From contig CBDESR010000005.1 in the NCBI GenBank assembly GCA_965242615.1, positions 1 through 64,000 on the forward strand: DNA of 64,000 nucleotides, in the 5' to 3' direction. The notes under the pieces were generated by a model, which ran no database searches, was not told the DNA's origin, and saw only the letters and a list, made by a program, of their open reading frames with translations. The position numbers were made by a program, and so were the translations under genes. The stretch comes from CBDBCU01 sp965242615 (lineage in GTDB: Bacteria; Chloroflexota; Dehalococcoidia; Lucifugimonadales; UBA3495). Numbering within the stretch: position 1 is the stretch's first letter; each line of letters begins with the position of its first letter. Positions 1-8,714 of this stretch are shown piece after piece.

Positions 1-2153
1 TCCACGACCTCAAAGTCCCGGCCACCACCAGCGCTGAGACCCTGCAAGCCCAATGGCAAGACGCCGCCGGAGACCCGGGCCTGAAAGTTATTTTCAGCAC
101 CTACCAGTCCCTCGAAGTAATCCACCAAGCCCAACAGGCTCCGCAGAACCCCTTGCCCCAGTTTGGGCTGGTCATCGCCGACGAAGCCCACCGCACCGCC
201 GGCAACGCCGCCGGCGGCTTCGCCCGCATCCACAGCCAAGACTACATCCAAGCCCGCCGCCGTCTCTATATGACCGCCACGCCGCGCCTTTACCGGGACA
301 CGGCCAAGCGGAGCGCCAAGAGCAAGAACATCTACATCGCATCGATGGACGATGAAAAACTCTACGGGCCGGAGTTTCACCGTCTCAGCTTTGCCGCCGC
401 CATTCGCCAAGACCTGCTGGTCAACTACGAAATCGTAGCCCTGCACGTCGACCTGGACCAGTTGAGCAAGGACTTTGACAACCTGCTCAGCGACCACGAC
501 GCGACAATAAACCTGGACGACCTGACCCGCATCGTCGGTTGCTGGGACGGACTGCAAAAGCAGGGCAAATACATCAGTTTCGCCGACGACCCCCAACCGG
601 CCCGGCGGGCTGTCGCCTTCAGCAACACCATCGCTGCCTCCAAACGCTTGGCGGAGAACTTTCCCAAAGCCGCCAAATACCGGCCCGCCAATGCCCCGAC
701 CGAATGCGCGATAAAGCACGTAGACGGTACTATGAACGCGGCGGCCCGGCGCGGCCTTCTCTCCTGGCTCAGCGAGGACAACACTGGCGAATGCCGCATC
801 CTGACCAACGCCCGCTGCCTTCAGGAAGGCGTGGATGTCCCCAACCTCGACTCCGTCCTCTTTATGGAACCCCGCAAATCGGTAGTTGATGTCATCCAGG
901 CCGTGGGGCGGGTAATGCGGAAAAGCCCCGGCAAGAAAAAGGGCTACATCATCATCCCCATTGCCCATAAGCCGGGGGTATCCCCCCAGGACGCCATCAA
1001 CAGCACCCAATACCGAACCCTGTTGCAGGTCATCAGCGCCCTGCGCGCCCACGACGAAGCCATCGACATTGCCATCAATCAACTGTTCTTGGAACACGGC
1101 GACAGCCCCGACATTATTCAGAAAGACCTCCCGGAAATCATCCCAATGCCGAACGTTGGCCCGGACCTGCGGGACGCCATCACTGCCCTGATTATCGACC
1201 GCTATTCCGACCCCAACTACCTGCAAAAATGGGCGCGGGATGTCCACTATATCGCCGCCCGCCACGAAGCCCGCATCAAAGCCCTGCTGGAAAACAACGC
1301 CGCCGTGCAGCAGAGCTTCGACCGCTTCCTGCAAAGCGTCAGGCTCAACATCAACGAACAGGTCAAGGACGACGCGGCCATCGCTATGCTGTCCCAGCAT
1401 TTGGTCGTCCAGCCGGTCTTTCAAGCCCTGCTGCCCGGTTATGACCTGAACCACCAGAACCCGGTCTCCCAAACCCTGGAGCAGCTGGTCGCTGACCTCT
1501 ACGCCAACGGCCTGAAAAAGGAAACCGACGACCTGGACGACTTCTACGCAGCAGTACGCCGCCGGGTGGAAGGCATCACCGACCCGGCCGCTCGGCAGCG
1601 GGTCATCAAGGACTTCTACGAATTTTTCCTGAAAAACGCCGCGCCCAAAGCCGCCGCCCAAATGGGCATTGTCTATACCCCCCTACCGGTCATTGACTAC
1701 ATCCTGCGCGGCGTGGAAACCCTGCTGCAAAAGGAGTTCAGCCTTTCCCTCGGCGACCGGGGAGTCCATATCCTTGACCCCTTCGCCGGCACCGGTACTT
1801 TCCTGACCCGCGCGCTGCAAACCACCTCGGTACGGGACACGGCAGTCCAGAAATACGCGGGCCGGGAACTCCACGCCAACGAAATCAACATCCTGGCCTA
1901 CTACGTAGCCACCCTTAATATCGAGACCGTCTATCAGGAAATTACCCGGCAGACCGATTACACCCCTTTTCAAGGTCTGGTGCTGACCGACACCTTCGAG
2001 CAAGTTCCCGGCAAGGAAAAGCAAATCAGCTATATCGGCGATTTGTTCCACGGCAACATCCAGCCGCTTGGAACGCCAGACCAAACAGGACATCCGGGTC
2101 ATCGTCAGCAACCCGCCCTGGTCCAAGGGCCAGAAGTCGGAAAACGACGATAA
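1..2153 (+). pseudogene. Type ISP restriction-modification enzyme, helicase and N-terminal methylase part (5' truncated, frameshifted)
   Basis: The reading frame is open from base 3, so the gene starts outside the window. It shows SF2 helicase motifs in order: STYQS, the DEAH-type Walker B (ADEAHRT), TATPR, then EGVDVP and QAVGRVMR. An N6-adenine methylase begins after about 1.6 kb with motif I (DPFAGTGTF). Helicase followed by methylase in one chain is the layout of LlaGI/BceSI-like type ISP enzymes, which cut after ATP-driven translocation; the expected nuclease domain would lie to the left. The frame is lost near 2060-2070, just before methylase motif IV, and the last 30 or so residues are out-of-frame sequence. 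The rest of the protein continues in the next entry one frame over. This is either a real inactivating indel or an assembly error. Confidence 0.8.
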
Positions 2154-3825
2154 CCGGAACTTCACGCACCCGGCCCTGCGCGACCGCATCCGGGAAACTT
2201 ACGGACGGCAATCCACCGCTAATAACAAGAACAGCCTGATGGACTCCTACATCCACGCCTTGCGCTGGGCCTCCGACCGTTTGGATGAGAGCCCTAAAGG
2301 TGGTGTAATCGGCTTCATCACCAACAGCGGTTTCATCCGGGGACAAGCCGCTGCCGGCGTACGCAAGAGCCTGACCCAAGAGTTCACCAGCATCTACTGC
2401 TACGACCTCCGGGGCAGTCAAAGGGGAGTGGCCGGAGACGCCTCCCGCCAAGAAGGTGGTAAGATATTCGGCTCCAGCAGCCGCGCCGGTACCACCATCC
2501 TCCTATTGGTCAAAAATCCTGACCGCCAGCCCGATGGCTACATCCACTATGCCGACATCGGCGACTGCCTGTCCACCAAAGACAAACTCGACATCCTGAA
2601 CCAGGGCGAGCTCGCCAACACTCCTTGGCGGCATATTACGCCCGACCGCCACGGCGACTGGCTGGACCACCGGAATGATGCTTTCCAGAAGCTGGTTCCT
2701 CTCTATGGGAAAGAGGAACACCGGATTTTCCTGCTGAACAGCAATGGGGTGGACACCAGCCGCGACGCTTGGTGCTACAACTTCAGCCAGGCCACCCTTG
2801 CCAACAACAAAGCCACAATGTCCCAATTTTGGGAAGATCAGCAAGGGAAACCCATCGGTCAACAGACCATCGACGGTAACCGGTTCAAGTGGACCACGGA
2901 AACCCGGCAAAGGGCTGCCTCCGGCAAAGACCTCATGCCTGATGCCTACAAGACGGTGGGGTTGGAACGCCCCTTCACCAAACAGCGATTCTTGTTCGGA
3001 CGCCACATCAACAAGCGGGTATTCCAGATGTTCCGAGCCTTCACCGGCAATGATGCCGGGAACAAGGGCATTGCCCTGTCTGAAAAGGCGCAACATAATC
3101 CCGTATCCGCTCTAATGGCGGCCCATATTCCTGCCCGACCGCTCACTGGCTCCGTATCCCAGTTCCTGCCCCGCTGGACTTACCAGGAAGGGGACCTGCT
3201 GGGCGGAGAACCCGCCGACAACATCAACCCGGTAGCCTTGGGCAACTTCCGCCAGCATTGCGACAACACCGCCATCACCGCGGACGACCTGTTCTACTAT
3301 ACCTACGCCGTGCTGCACCATCCCGGCTACAAGGCAAGCTGGGCTACCGAACTCAAGAAAGAACCGGCCCGGATACCCTATCCCCAGTCCAACGCCGACT
3401 TCCAAGCCTTCGCCCACGCCGGCCGGGAATTGGCTGAACTCCATCTGGAGTACGAAACCATCGACCCCTTCCTGCTCCGGGAAGTCCATACTGACCGCAG
3501 ACGGGAAAACCGCCCCGACTACTACCGGGTACAGAAAATGGCGCTGGACCCGGAAAAGGGCGAACTGGTCTTTAACGCCAACATCACCTTGCAGGGCATC
3601 CCGCCGGCCGCGTTCAACTACCAAATCGGCCAATACAATGCCCTGCGCTGGCTGGTCGAACGCTACCAGGTCAAAACTGACCCCGAAAGCGGCATCGTCA
3701 ACGACCCCAACGACTGGGCCGCTGAACACGGCCAACCCCGCTACATCCTCGACCTGGTCCAGCGGGTCGTCGCGGTCAGCGTTAAGACTATGGACATCAT
3801 TGACCGCCTGCCCGCCTTGGACTGA
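2068..3825 (+). pseudogene. Type ISP restriction-modification enzyme, C-terminal methylase and target-recognition part
   Basis: This frame continues the previous gene after a one-base frame change. It opens with the methylase catalytic motif IV (NPPWSKGQ), which should follow motif I of the upstream fragment. About 500 residues follow with no break and carry the rest of the methylase fold and the presumed target-recognition domain. The marked start is only a TTG inside the coding sequence with no ribosome site, so it is probably not a separate gene. The C-terminus is apparently native and overlaps the end of the opposing transposase frame by about 30 bases. Without the frameshift the two parts would give one protein of more than 1,250 residues. 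Confidence 0.75.
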
Positions 3826-4687
3826 CCAGTCGTTCCAACCGGCCGCCGGCTAAAGGGGCAAACTCCCGGTTGACCGCCGGCCGGCCGCCGGGGTTGCGCC
3901 CATGCTCCTGCTCCCGCGTGGCAGCGAAAGCAGCTACCAGATACAGAGTAGCTGTATAGGTATCAGCCAGCTTGCAGTAGCGGGTGGCTACGCCCCGGAA
4001 CTCTTTGATTACCGCAAAGCGGTTCTCAACCAGATGGCGAACCCGATAGACATTGGGGTCGTGCCAAGCTGGATTCCGGCGGTTGACACGAGCCGGGATT
4101 ACCGGGATAATATCTTTGTCAGCCAACTCGCGCCGGGCGATGTCCGTATCGTAGGCTTTGTCCGCGATGAGTTCGGCGGTCGCAACGCCGTCGAGCAGAG
4201 TTGCCAGCTCAGGGGACTCGGCGGCGTTGCCTGGTTTAAGGGAGAACTTCACCAATCGGCCAAAGGCATCTATCATCGCCACTATCTTGGTGGTTGGCCC
4301 ACCGCGACTCCGCCCTACGGCTTGGGCGGAACGAGACCCGTCCGCGGGAGCGTCCCCTTTTGGGGCGCCGGCGCCGTGCTGGTGGACTTTGACGAAAGTC
4401 CCGTCCACCATTACGGTGCCAAGATTGAGCTCTCCGGCCAAGCGGTTAAAGAGAGCGTCAAAAACGCCCGCCTTCGTCCAGCGGCGGAAACGCTGATAAA
4501 CAGTGTTCCACTTGCCGAACTCAGCGGGCAAATCGCGCCAAGGAGTGCCGGTGCGGGCAATCCACAGGATGCCCTCCAGAGTGAGCCGATTATCCTGCGC
4601 CGGGGGACGCCCTACATCCCCCGGCTTCCCTGGCAATAAGCGGCTGATGCGCGCCCACTGCCGATTGGTCAACAGCTTCCGTGCCAA
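3797..4687 (-). CDS. IS5-family transposase
   Basis: DDE transposase of 296 residues. The N-terminus has the IS5-family DUF4096-like region (RPPAQDNRLTLEGILWIART, then GTPWRDLP), followed by the catalytic VDGTFV, a second acidic region (ADKAYDTD) and the C-terminal block with HLVENRFAVIKEFR. The TTG at 4687 is chosen as start because a strong GAAGGAGG ribosome site lies just upstream. The conserved protein ends at about YLVAAFAATREQEH. The last 35 or so residues are Gly/Arg-rich and run into sequence beside the restriction gene, so the original 3' end is probably lost. Confidence 0.85.
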   Translation of the reverse strand: MARKLLTNRQWARISRLLPGKPGDVGRPPAQDNRLTLEGILWIARTGTPWRDLPAEFGKWNTVYQRFRRWTKAGVFDALFNRLAGELNLGTVMVDGTFVKVHQHGAGAPKGDAPADGSRSAQAVGRSRGGPTTKIVAMIDAFGRLVKFSLKPGNAAESPELATLLDGVATAELIADKAYDTDIARRELADKDIIPVIPARVNRRNPAWHDPNVYRVRHLVENRFAVIKEFRGVATRYCKLADTYTATLYLVAAFAATREQEHGRNPGGRPAVNREFAPLAGGRLERLVSPRRAGGQ

Positions 4688-4752
4688 ACTGAACCTCCTT
4701 CGTAAGAATGGAGTCCAATATAACACGGATATTCTAATTTGTCAACACGCCC
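3830..4752 (-). mobile_element. IS5-family (IS427-like) element with one recognisable end
   Basis: The transposase-proximal end is clear at 4737-4752: read on the minus strand the element starts GGGCGTGTTGACAAAT, typical of IS427-group ends, next to a TA dinucleotide that could be the target. No matching inverted repeat is seen on the other side between about 3780 and 3910, so that boundary is approximate. The element probably lost its 3' end by deletion or recombination next to the restriction gene and may no longer move by itself. Confidence 0.6.
4717..4745 (-). promoter_or_regulatory. Promoter of the IS5-family transposase
   Basis: A perfect -35 box TTGACA is followed by 17 bases and the -10 box TATATT. 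The -35 box lies within the terminal inverted repeat, as is common in this IS group. The ribosome site and TTG start follow about 30 bases downstream. Confidence 0.75.
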
Positions 4753-4870
4753 TAACCGGTTTTCTTTGGTATGCGGGGGTATTTGCCCGGCGGCGAGCCG
4801 GGGAGAGACTTGGCAACCGGATCCGGGCCAAGGGGATACTTGTTCATAGGGGGAAGGGTTCGGTGGGCTG

Positions 4871-7540
4871 ATGGTTACGCCGGTACGCCGCCAGTATCTG
4901 AAAATCAAACATTCCTATCCGGACGCGTTGGTGCTGTTCCGGATGGGGGATTTTTACGAAACTTTTGACGATGACGCGCATTTGGCGGCGCGGGAGTTGG
5001 AGATTGCGCTCACTTCGCGCCGCCTGGGCAAGAGCCTGAAAGTGCCAATGGCCGGCATCCCGGCGGTTGCGCTGGAGTCGTACCTGGCGAGGCTCATCAA
5101 GAAGGGGCATAAGGTAGCCATCTGCGAACAGTTGTCGGACCCGGCAGCATCCCGGGGATTGGTGGAGCGGGATGTGGTACGGGTGGTTACGCCGGGCACG
5201 GTGGTGGAGACGGGGCTGCTGGAGCAGAAAGCCAACAACTACCTGGCGGCGGTGGTGGTGGATGAGGCGGCGGCGGGATTGGCTTATGTGGACATTACCA
5301 CCGGGGAATTCGCGGCGACACAACTGGCGGTGGAGCGGCTGCTGCCGGAGTTGGAGCGGATTGGGCCGGCGGAAGTGCTGATCGCGGCCGCCGATACGCC
5401 GCCGGCGTGGTTGGGAGCGGGCAACGGCAACGGCTATGGCTCCTGTTCCGGCTCCGGCGAGGATGCAGGGGATAGCGTTGACCGGTCAGGCTATTCCTTG
5501 ACCCGGCTGAACCCGGCTACTTTTGACTGGGACATCGCCCGGGATGCGCTGCTGTCCCACTATGACATCCGCTCGCTGGAAGCCTTTGGCTGCGCCGATT
5601 TGCCGTTGGCGACGCGGGCGGCCGGGGCGATAGTGGATTATTTGGGACAGACCTACAAGGCGGCCAAGCCCCGGCTGGCGGCGTTGGGGGTCTATTCCAC
5701 GGCCGCTTATATGACGCTGGACGCGCAAACTCGGCGCAATCTGGAGTTGTTTGCAGCCGGCCGGTGGGAAAGCCGGCAGTTTTCGCTGCTGGCGGCGTTG
5801 GATGATACCCGGACGGCAATGGGCGGGCGGCTACTGCGGCGGTGGCTGGGACAACCGTTGCTGGAGACCGGGGAATTGGAGCAGCGGCTGGATGCGGTGG
5901 AGCATTTTTTTGACGACGCTTTCCGCCGCAGCGATGCCCGCAGTCTGTTGGGCAACATTGCCGATTTGGAGCGGATACTGGGGCGGGTGCAAGCCGGTAC
6001 GGCAATGCCCCGGGACTTGACAGCGTTGAAAGCGGGGCTGGCGGCGGCGGAGTCGCTGGCGGCTACTTTGGCGGGAGAGAATGGGGCGGCGGCGGAATCG
6101 GTGGCTTGGCTGGCGCGGCAGCTGGGGCCGGTGCCAGCGGCGGCGGCGCTGATCGAGGAAGCCATTGCCGCGGAACCGACGGGGATTGTGGGGGAGGGCA
6201 AGGTCATTCGGGAAGGCTTTTCGCCGGAACTGGATGAATTGAAAGCGGCTGGTCGGGATGCCCGGGGCTTTATCGCCGGGTTGGAAAGCCGGGAACGGCA
6301 GCGCACCGGCATCCGCAATTTGCGGGTGGGCTACAATCAGATTTTCGGGTATTACATCGAGATTAGCAAAGCCAACCTGCGGCAGGCGCCGCCGGATTAT
6401 ATCCGGCGGCAGACTTTGACTAACGGGGAACGGTTCATTGTCCCGGAGTTGAAAGAGTACGAGTCGCTGGTGCTGAATTCGCAGGAACGGATTCAGGAAT
6501 TGGAGCGGTCGCTGTTTCGGCAGGTGTGCAGCCAGTTGGGGGGATATGCGGAGCCGATCGGGCGGTTGGCGGCCGGCATTGCGGCTTTGGATGTGTTCGC
6601 GGCCTTGGCAGAGGTAGCGGTGCGGTATGACTATGTGCGGCCGAAGCTGAACGGCGGGGATGCCATCAATATCAAGGACGGGCGGCATCCGGTAGTGGAG
6701 CGGACGCTGGGCGCAGGGGCTTATGTGCCTAACGATTTGCAGATTGACAACGGCGCGGCGCGGGTGATTGTGCTGACCGGGCCGAATATGGCGGGGAAGT
6801 CCACCTATATACGGCAGGCGGCGATTATCGTTTTGATGGCGCAAATCGGGAGCTTTGTGCCGGCGGCGGCGGCGGAAATCGGGTTAGTGGATCGGATATT
6901 TACGCGGGTGGGATTGCAGGATGATTTGACCACGGGGCAATCCACTTTTATGGTGGAGATGGTGGAAACGGCGGCGATATTGAACCAAGCCACGCCGCGG
7001 TCGCTGGTGGTGCTGGATGAAATCGGGCGCGGCACCAGCACTTATGACGGGCTGTCGATTGCCCGGGCGGTGATTGAACATCTGCATAATGACCCGCGGC
7101 TGGGCTGCAAGTCGCTGTTCGCTACGCACTACCACGAATTGACGGAGTTGGCGCAGACTTTGCCGGGCGTCCGCAACTACAGCGTAGCAGTGGCCGAGGA
7201 GGAGGGGCGGGTGGTATTTCTGCACCGGATTGTGCCGGGGGGAGCCGACCGCAGTTACGGGGTTCATGTGGCGCAACTGGCCGGGCTGCCGCGGGCGGTA
7301 GTGAGCCGGGCGTGGGAAGCGTTGGCGGAAATGGAACAAGGCGCGGTGCCGGGACGGATGGTCGGTAAGAGCCGGCAGTCGGGGCAAGCGGCGGCCATCG
7401 CGCAAATGCCGTTGTTTCAGCCGGAGGAGCCGCTGCGGGATGCGGTCCTGGCGTTGGATATTCCCAACTTGACGCCGCTGGAGGCGATTAACAAGCTGTA
7501 TGAGTTGCAGGAACGGGCGCGCAATGGGGGCAAGGGTTAG
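4871..7540 (+). CDS. mutS: DNA mismatch repair protein MutS
   Basis: Full-length MutS (889 residues) that recognises base mismatches and recruits MutL. The mismatch-reading Phe-x-Glu is present (GDFYETF, residues 26-32). The ATPase has Walker A (TGPNMAGKST, about residue 636), Walker B (VVLDEIGRGTSTYDG, about 713) and the ATHYHEL switch. An insertion rich in Gly, Ser and Asn (about residues 178-198) interrupts the connector domain. mutL follows about 1.2 kb downstream on the same strand, separated by a selenoprotein gene and a HAD-like gene, so the repair genes form a loose cluster. Confidence 0.97.
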   Translation: MVTPVRRQYLKIKHSYPDALVLFRMGDFYETFDDDAHLAARELEIALTSRRLGKSLKVPMAGIPAVALESYLARLIKKGHKVAICEQLSDPAASRGLVERDVVRVVTPGTVVETGLLEQKANNYLAAVVVDEAAAGLAYVDITTGEFAATQLAVERLLPELERIGPAEVLIAAADTPPAWLGAGNGNGYGSCSGSGEDAGDSVDRSGYSLTRLNPATFDWDIARDALLSHYDIRSLEAFGCADLPLATRAAGAIVDYLGQTYKAAKPRLAALGVYSTAAYMTLDAQTRRNLELFAAGRWESRQFSLLAALDDTRTAMGGRLLRRWLGQPLLETGELEQRLDAVEHFFDDAFRRSDARSLLGNIADLERILGRVQAGTAMPRDLTALKAGLAAAESLAATLAGENGAAAESVAWLARQLGPVPAAAALIEEAIAAEPTGIVGEGKVIREGFSPELDELKAAGRDARGFIAGLESRERQRTGIRNLRVGYNQIFGYYIEISKANLRQAPPDYIRRQTLTNGERFIVPELKEYESLVLNSQERIQELERSLFRQVCSQLGGYAEPIGRLAAGIAALDVFAALAEVAVRYDYVRPKLNGGDAINIKDGRHPVVERTLGAGAYVPNDLQIDNGAARVIVLTGPNMAGKSTYIRQAAIIVLMAQIGSFVPAAAAEIGLVDRIFTRVGLQDDLTTGQSTFMVEMVETAAILNQATPRSLVVLDEIGRGTSTYDGLSIARAVIEHLHNDPRLGCKSLFATHYHELTELAQTLPGVRNYSVAVAEEEGRVVFLHRIVPGGADRSYGVHVAQLAGLPRAVVSRAWEALAEMEQGAVPGRMVGKSRQSGQAAAIAQMPLFQPEEPLRDAVLALDIPNLTPLEAINKLYELQERARNGGKG

Positions 7541-7681
7541 CGGGTTCGTTAGCGCAAGGATTTCGGCATAAACCGCGCTGGTAACGCCTTTTAATTCCCC
7601 GACGGCCGGGGCTAGAATAATGCGGAATTGGCGGCGGGCAATGGGATACCGATGGTTAGCCGGGCCGCCGGGAGGGACGCT

Positions 7682-8032
7682 TTGGGGGAACAAGCAATTT
7701 TTTACTGGTGGCCGCGTTGAAGTTCCTGCCGCAAGGCGAGAGAGTTGCTCTTGCAGAAGGGGCTGGCAGTGGCGGAACGGGATTATTTCAAGGAGCCGCT
7801 GCGGCCGGAGGAATTGGACGAACTGGCGGGGTTGGCGCCGCTGTCGGAGCTGTTTGCGTGGCGGAGCCCGAGTCTGAAGCAGCTGGGGCTGGCCGGGCAG
7901 GAGCTGACCGATGCGGAGCTGCAGCGGCTGATCCTGGAGGAGCCGCGCTTGCTGCGGCGGCCGATAACCCGGCTGGGCGACCGGCTGATTATCGGGGCGA
8001 ACTTGAAGGCGTTGGAAGCGGCGTTGGAGTAG
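7682..8032 (+). CDS. ArsC/Spx-family thioredoxin-fold selenoprotein (in-frame UGA read as selenocysteine)
   Basis: Read through the UGA at 7718-7720, the frame gives a complete ArsC/Spx-family protein of about 116 residues. It begins with a beta strand (AIFYWWPR), then U-S-S-C-R-K-A-R-E-L-L, RDYFKEPL, and the family RRPI motif near the C-terminus. The UGA occupies the first Cys of the CxxC/CRKA active site (compare CTSCRKA in Spx), so the motif is UxxC. The TTG at 7682 is preferred because GGAGGG lies five bases upstream; ATG at 7652 is an alternative. A SECIS-like hairpin lies right after the UGA and a tRNA-Sec gene is at 28264. The likely role is a thiol or selenol oxidoreductase, for example arsenate or peroxide related; the substrate is unknown. 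The alternative is a Cys-to-stop nonsense mutation. Confidence 0.82.
7731..7754 (+). promoter_or_regulatory. Bacterial SECIS-like hairpin of the ArsC-like selenoprotein
   Basis: GCAAG (7731-7735) and AG (7739-7740) pair with CT and CTTGC (7748-7754), with a three-base bulge. The seven-base apical loop is AGAGUUG and starts about 20 bases after the UGA. Position, small size and a G in the first two loop bases match the loose consensus for SelB-binding bacterial SECIS elements. The folding was done by eye. Confidence 0.55.
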
Positions 8033-8110
8033 CGGGTATAGTCGGTTATTGTTGCTACCGCTTAAAATCGGTCATTGCCAAGAAAGGGGGAATCCGTAAG
8101 TTGCGGGGAC

Positions 8111-8139
8111 TCTGGATTCCCCTTTCGTGGGAATGACGA
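8111..8139 (+). repeat. dRS3-like palindromic repeat
   Basis: The core is GGATTCCCC-TTTC-GTGGGAAT followed by GACGA. It is one of many copies in the window of an intergenic inverted repeat with ATTCCC and GGGAAT arms. It lies between the selenoprotein gene and the HAD-like gene. Confidence 0.75.
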
Positions 8140-8186
8140 GTCGCGGTTCTGCAAAAAAGACGGAGAAAATTGCAATGATTCTATTG

Positions 8187-8213
8187 TTGACATATTAACG
8201 GTTATGATATTCT
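8187..8213 (+). promoter_or_regulatory. Possible promoter of the HAD-like gene
   Basis: TTGACA at 8187-8192 is followed, 15 bases on, by TATTCT in an AT-rich patch that contrasts with the GC-rich surroundings. An alternative pair is TTGCAA (8170) with TATTAA (8193) at 17 bases. Both place a start of transcription shortly before the ATG at 8254. Confidence 0.4.
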
Positions 8214-8253
8214 TTTAGCCGATTTTTACCGTCGGGGGGACTTTAGTCGGACG

Positions 8254-8691
8254 ATGAAGATATTCTTTGATGTGGACTACACCATCCTGGGGCTGGACGA
8301 CACGCTGCGGCCCGGCACCAAGGAGACCTTTCAGAAGCTGCTGGCAGACCAGCACGAAATCTACATCTGGTCGGGGATGGGGGAACGGTGGGAGGTGGTG
8401 GAAAAGCATCACCTGAACCCGTTCATCAGCGGGGTGTACGAGAAGCCAACGCACCATTTTCACGAGCGGCTGGAGGAGCTGCGGATTCCCTTTGAGCCGG
8501 AGTTCGTGATTGACGATTACCCGGAGGTGGTAGCGGCCTTTGGGGGGGCGTGGGTGCCGCCGTACTTTTTTGCGCGGAATGTGGATCAGCAGATGGCCCG
8601 GGTCTATCAAATCGTCTGCGACTTTGCCACGGCGGGGACTTCCGAGGATAAGCAGTATCGGGCGAAAGGCACCGTGCTGCCTTTGTGGTAG
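8254..8691 (+). CDS. HAD-like hydrolase family protein
   Basis: Small protein of 145 residues with the HAD motif I at its N-terminus (FFDVDYT, the first Asp at residue 6 being the expected nucleophile). A motif II-like region reads IYIWSG, and VIDDYPE near residue 90 resembles the acidic motif IV. It lacks a cap domain and is at the short end for the superfamily, so it could be a phosphatase for a small or macromolecular substrate. The substrate cannot be told from sequence. It lies between the selenoprotein gene and mutL on the same strand, with its own AT-rich upstream region. Confidence 0.65.
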   Translation: MKIFFDVDYTILGLDDTLRPGTKETFQKLLADQHEIYIWSGMGERWEVVEKHHLNPFISGVYEKPTHHFHERLEELRIPFEPEFVIDDYPEVVAAFGGAWVPPYFFARNVDQQMARVYQIVCDFATAGTSEDKQYRAKGTVLPLW

Positions 8692-8714
8692 GCGGCGGCC
8701 GGCCGGGTTTGCTG

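Noticed and set aside
2055..2080. Programmed frameshift or recoding in the type ISP gene
   Set aside because: No slippery heptamer and no downstream structure are evident, and no in-frame UGA is involved; a plain indel or sequencing error is simpler.
7708..8136. 142-codon frame overlapping the ArsC-like gene
   Set aside because: Ala/Gly-rich shadow; the conserved ArsC/Spx motifs are in another frame.
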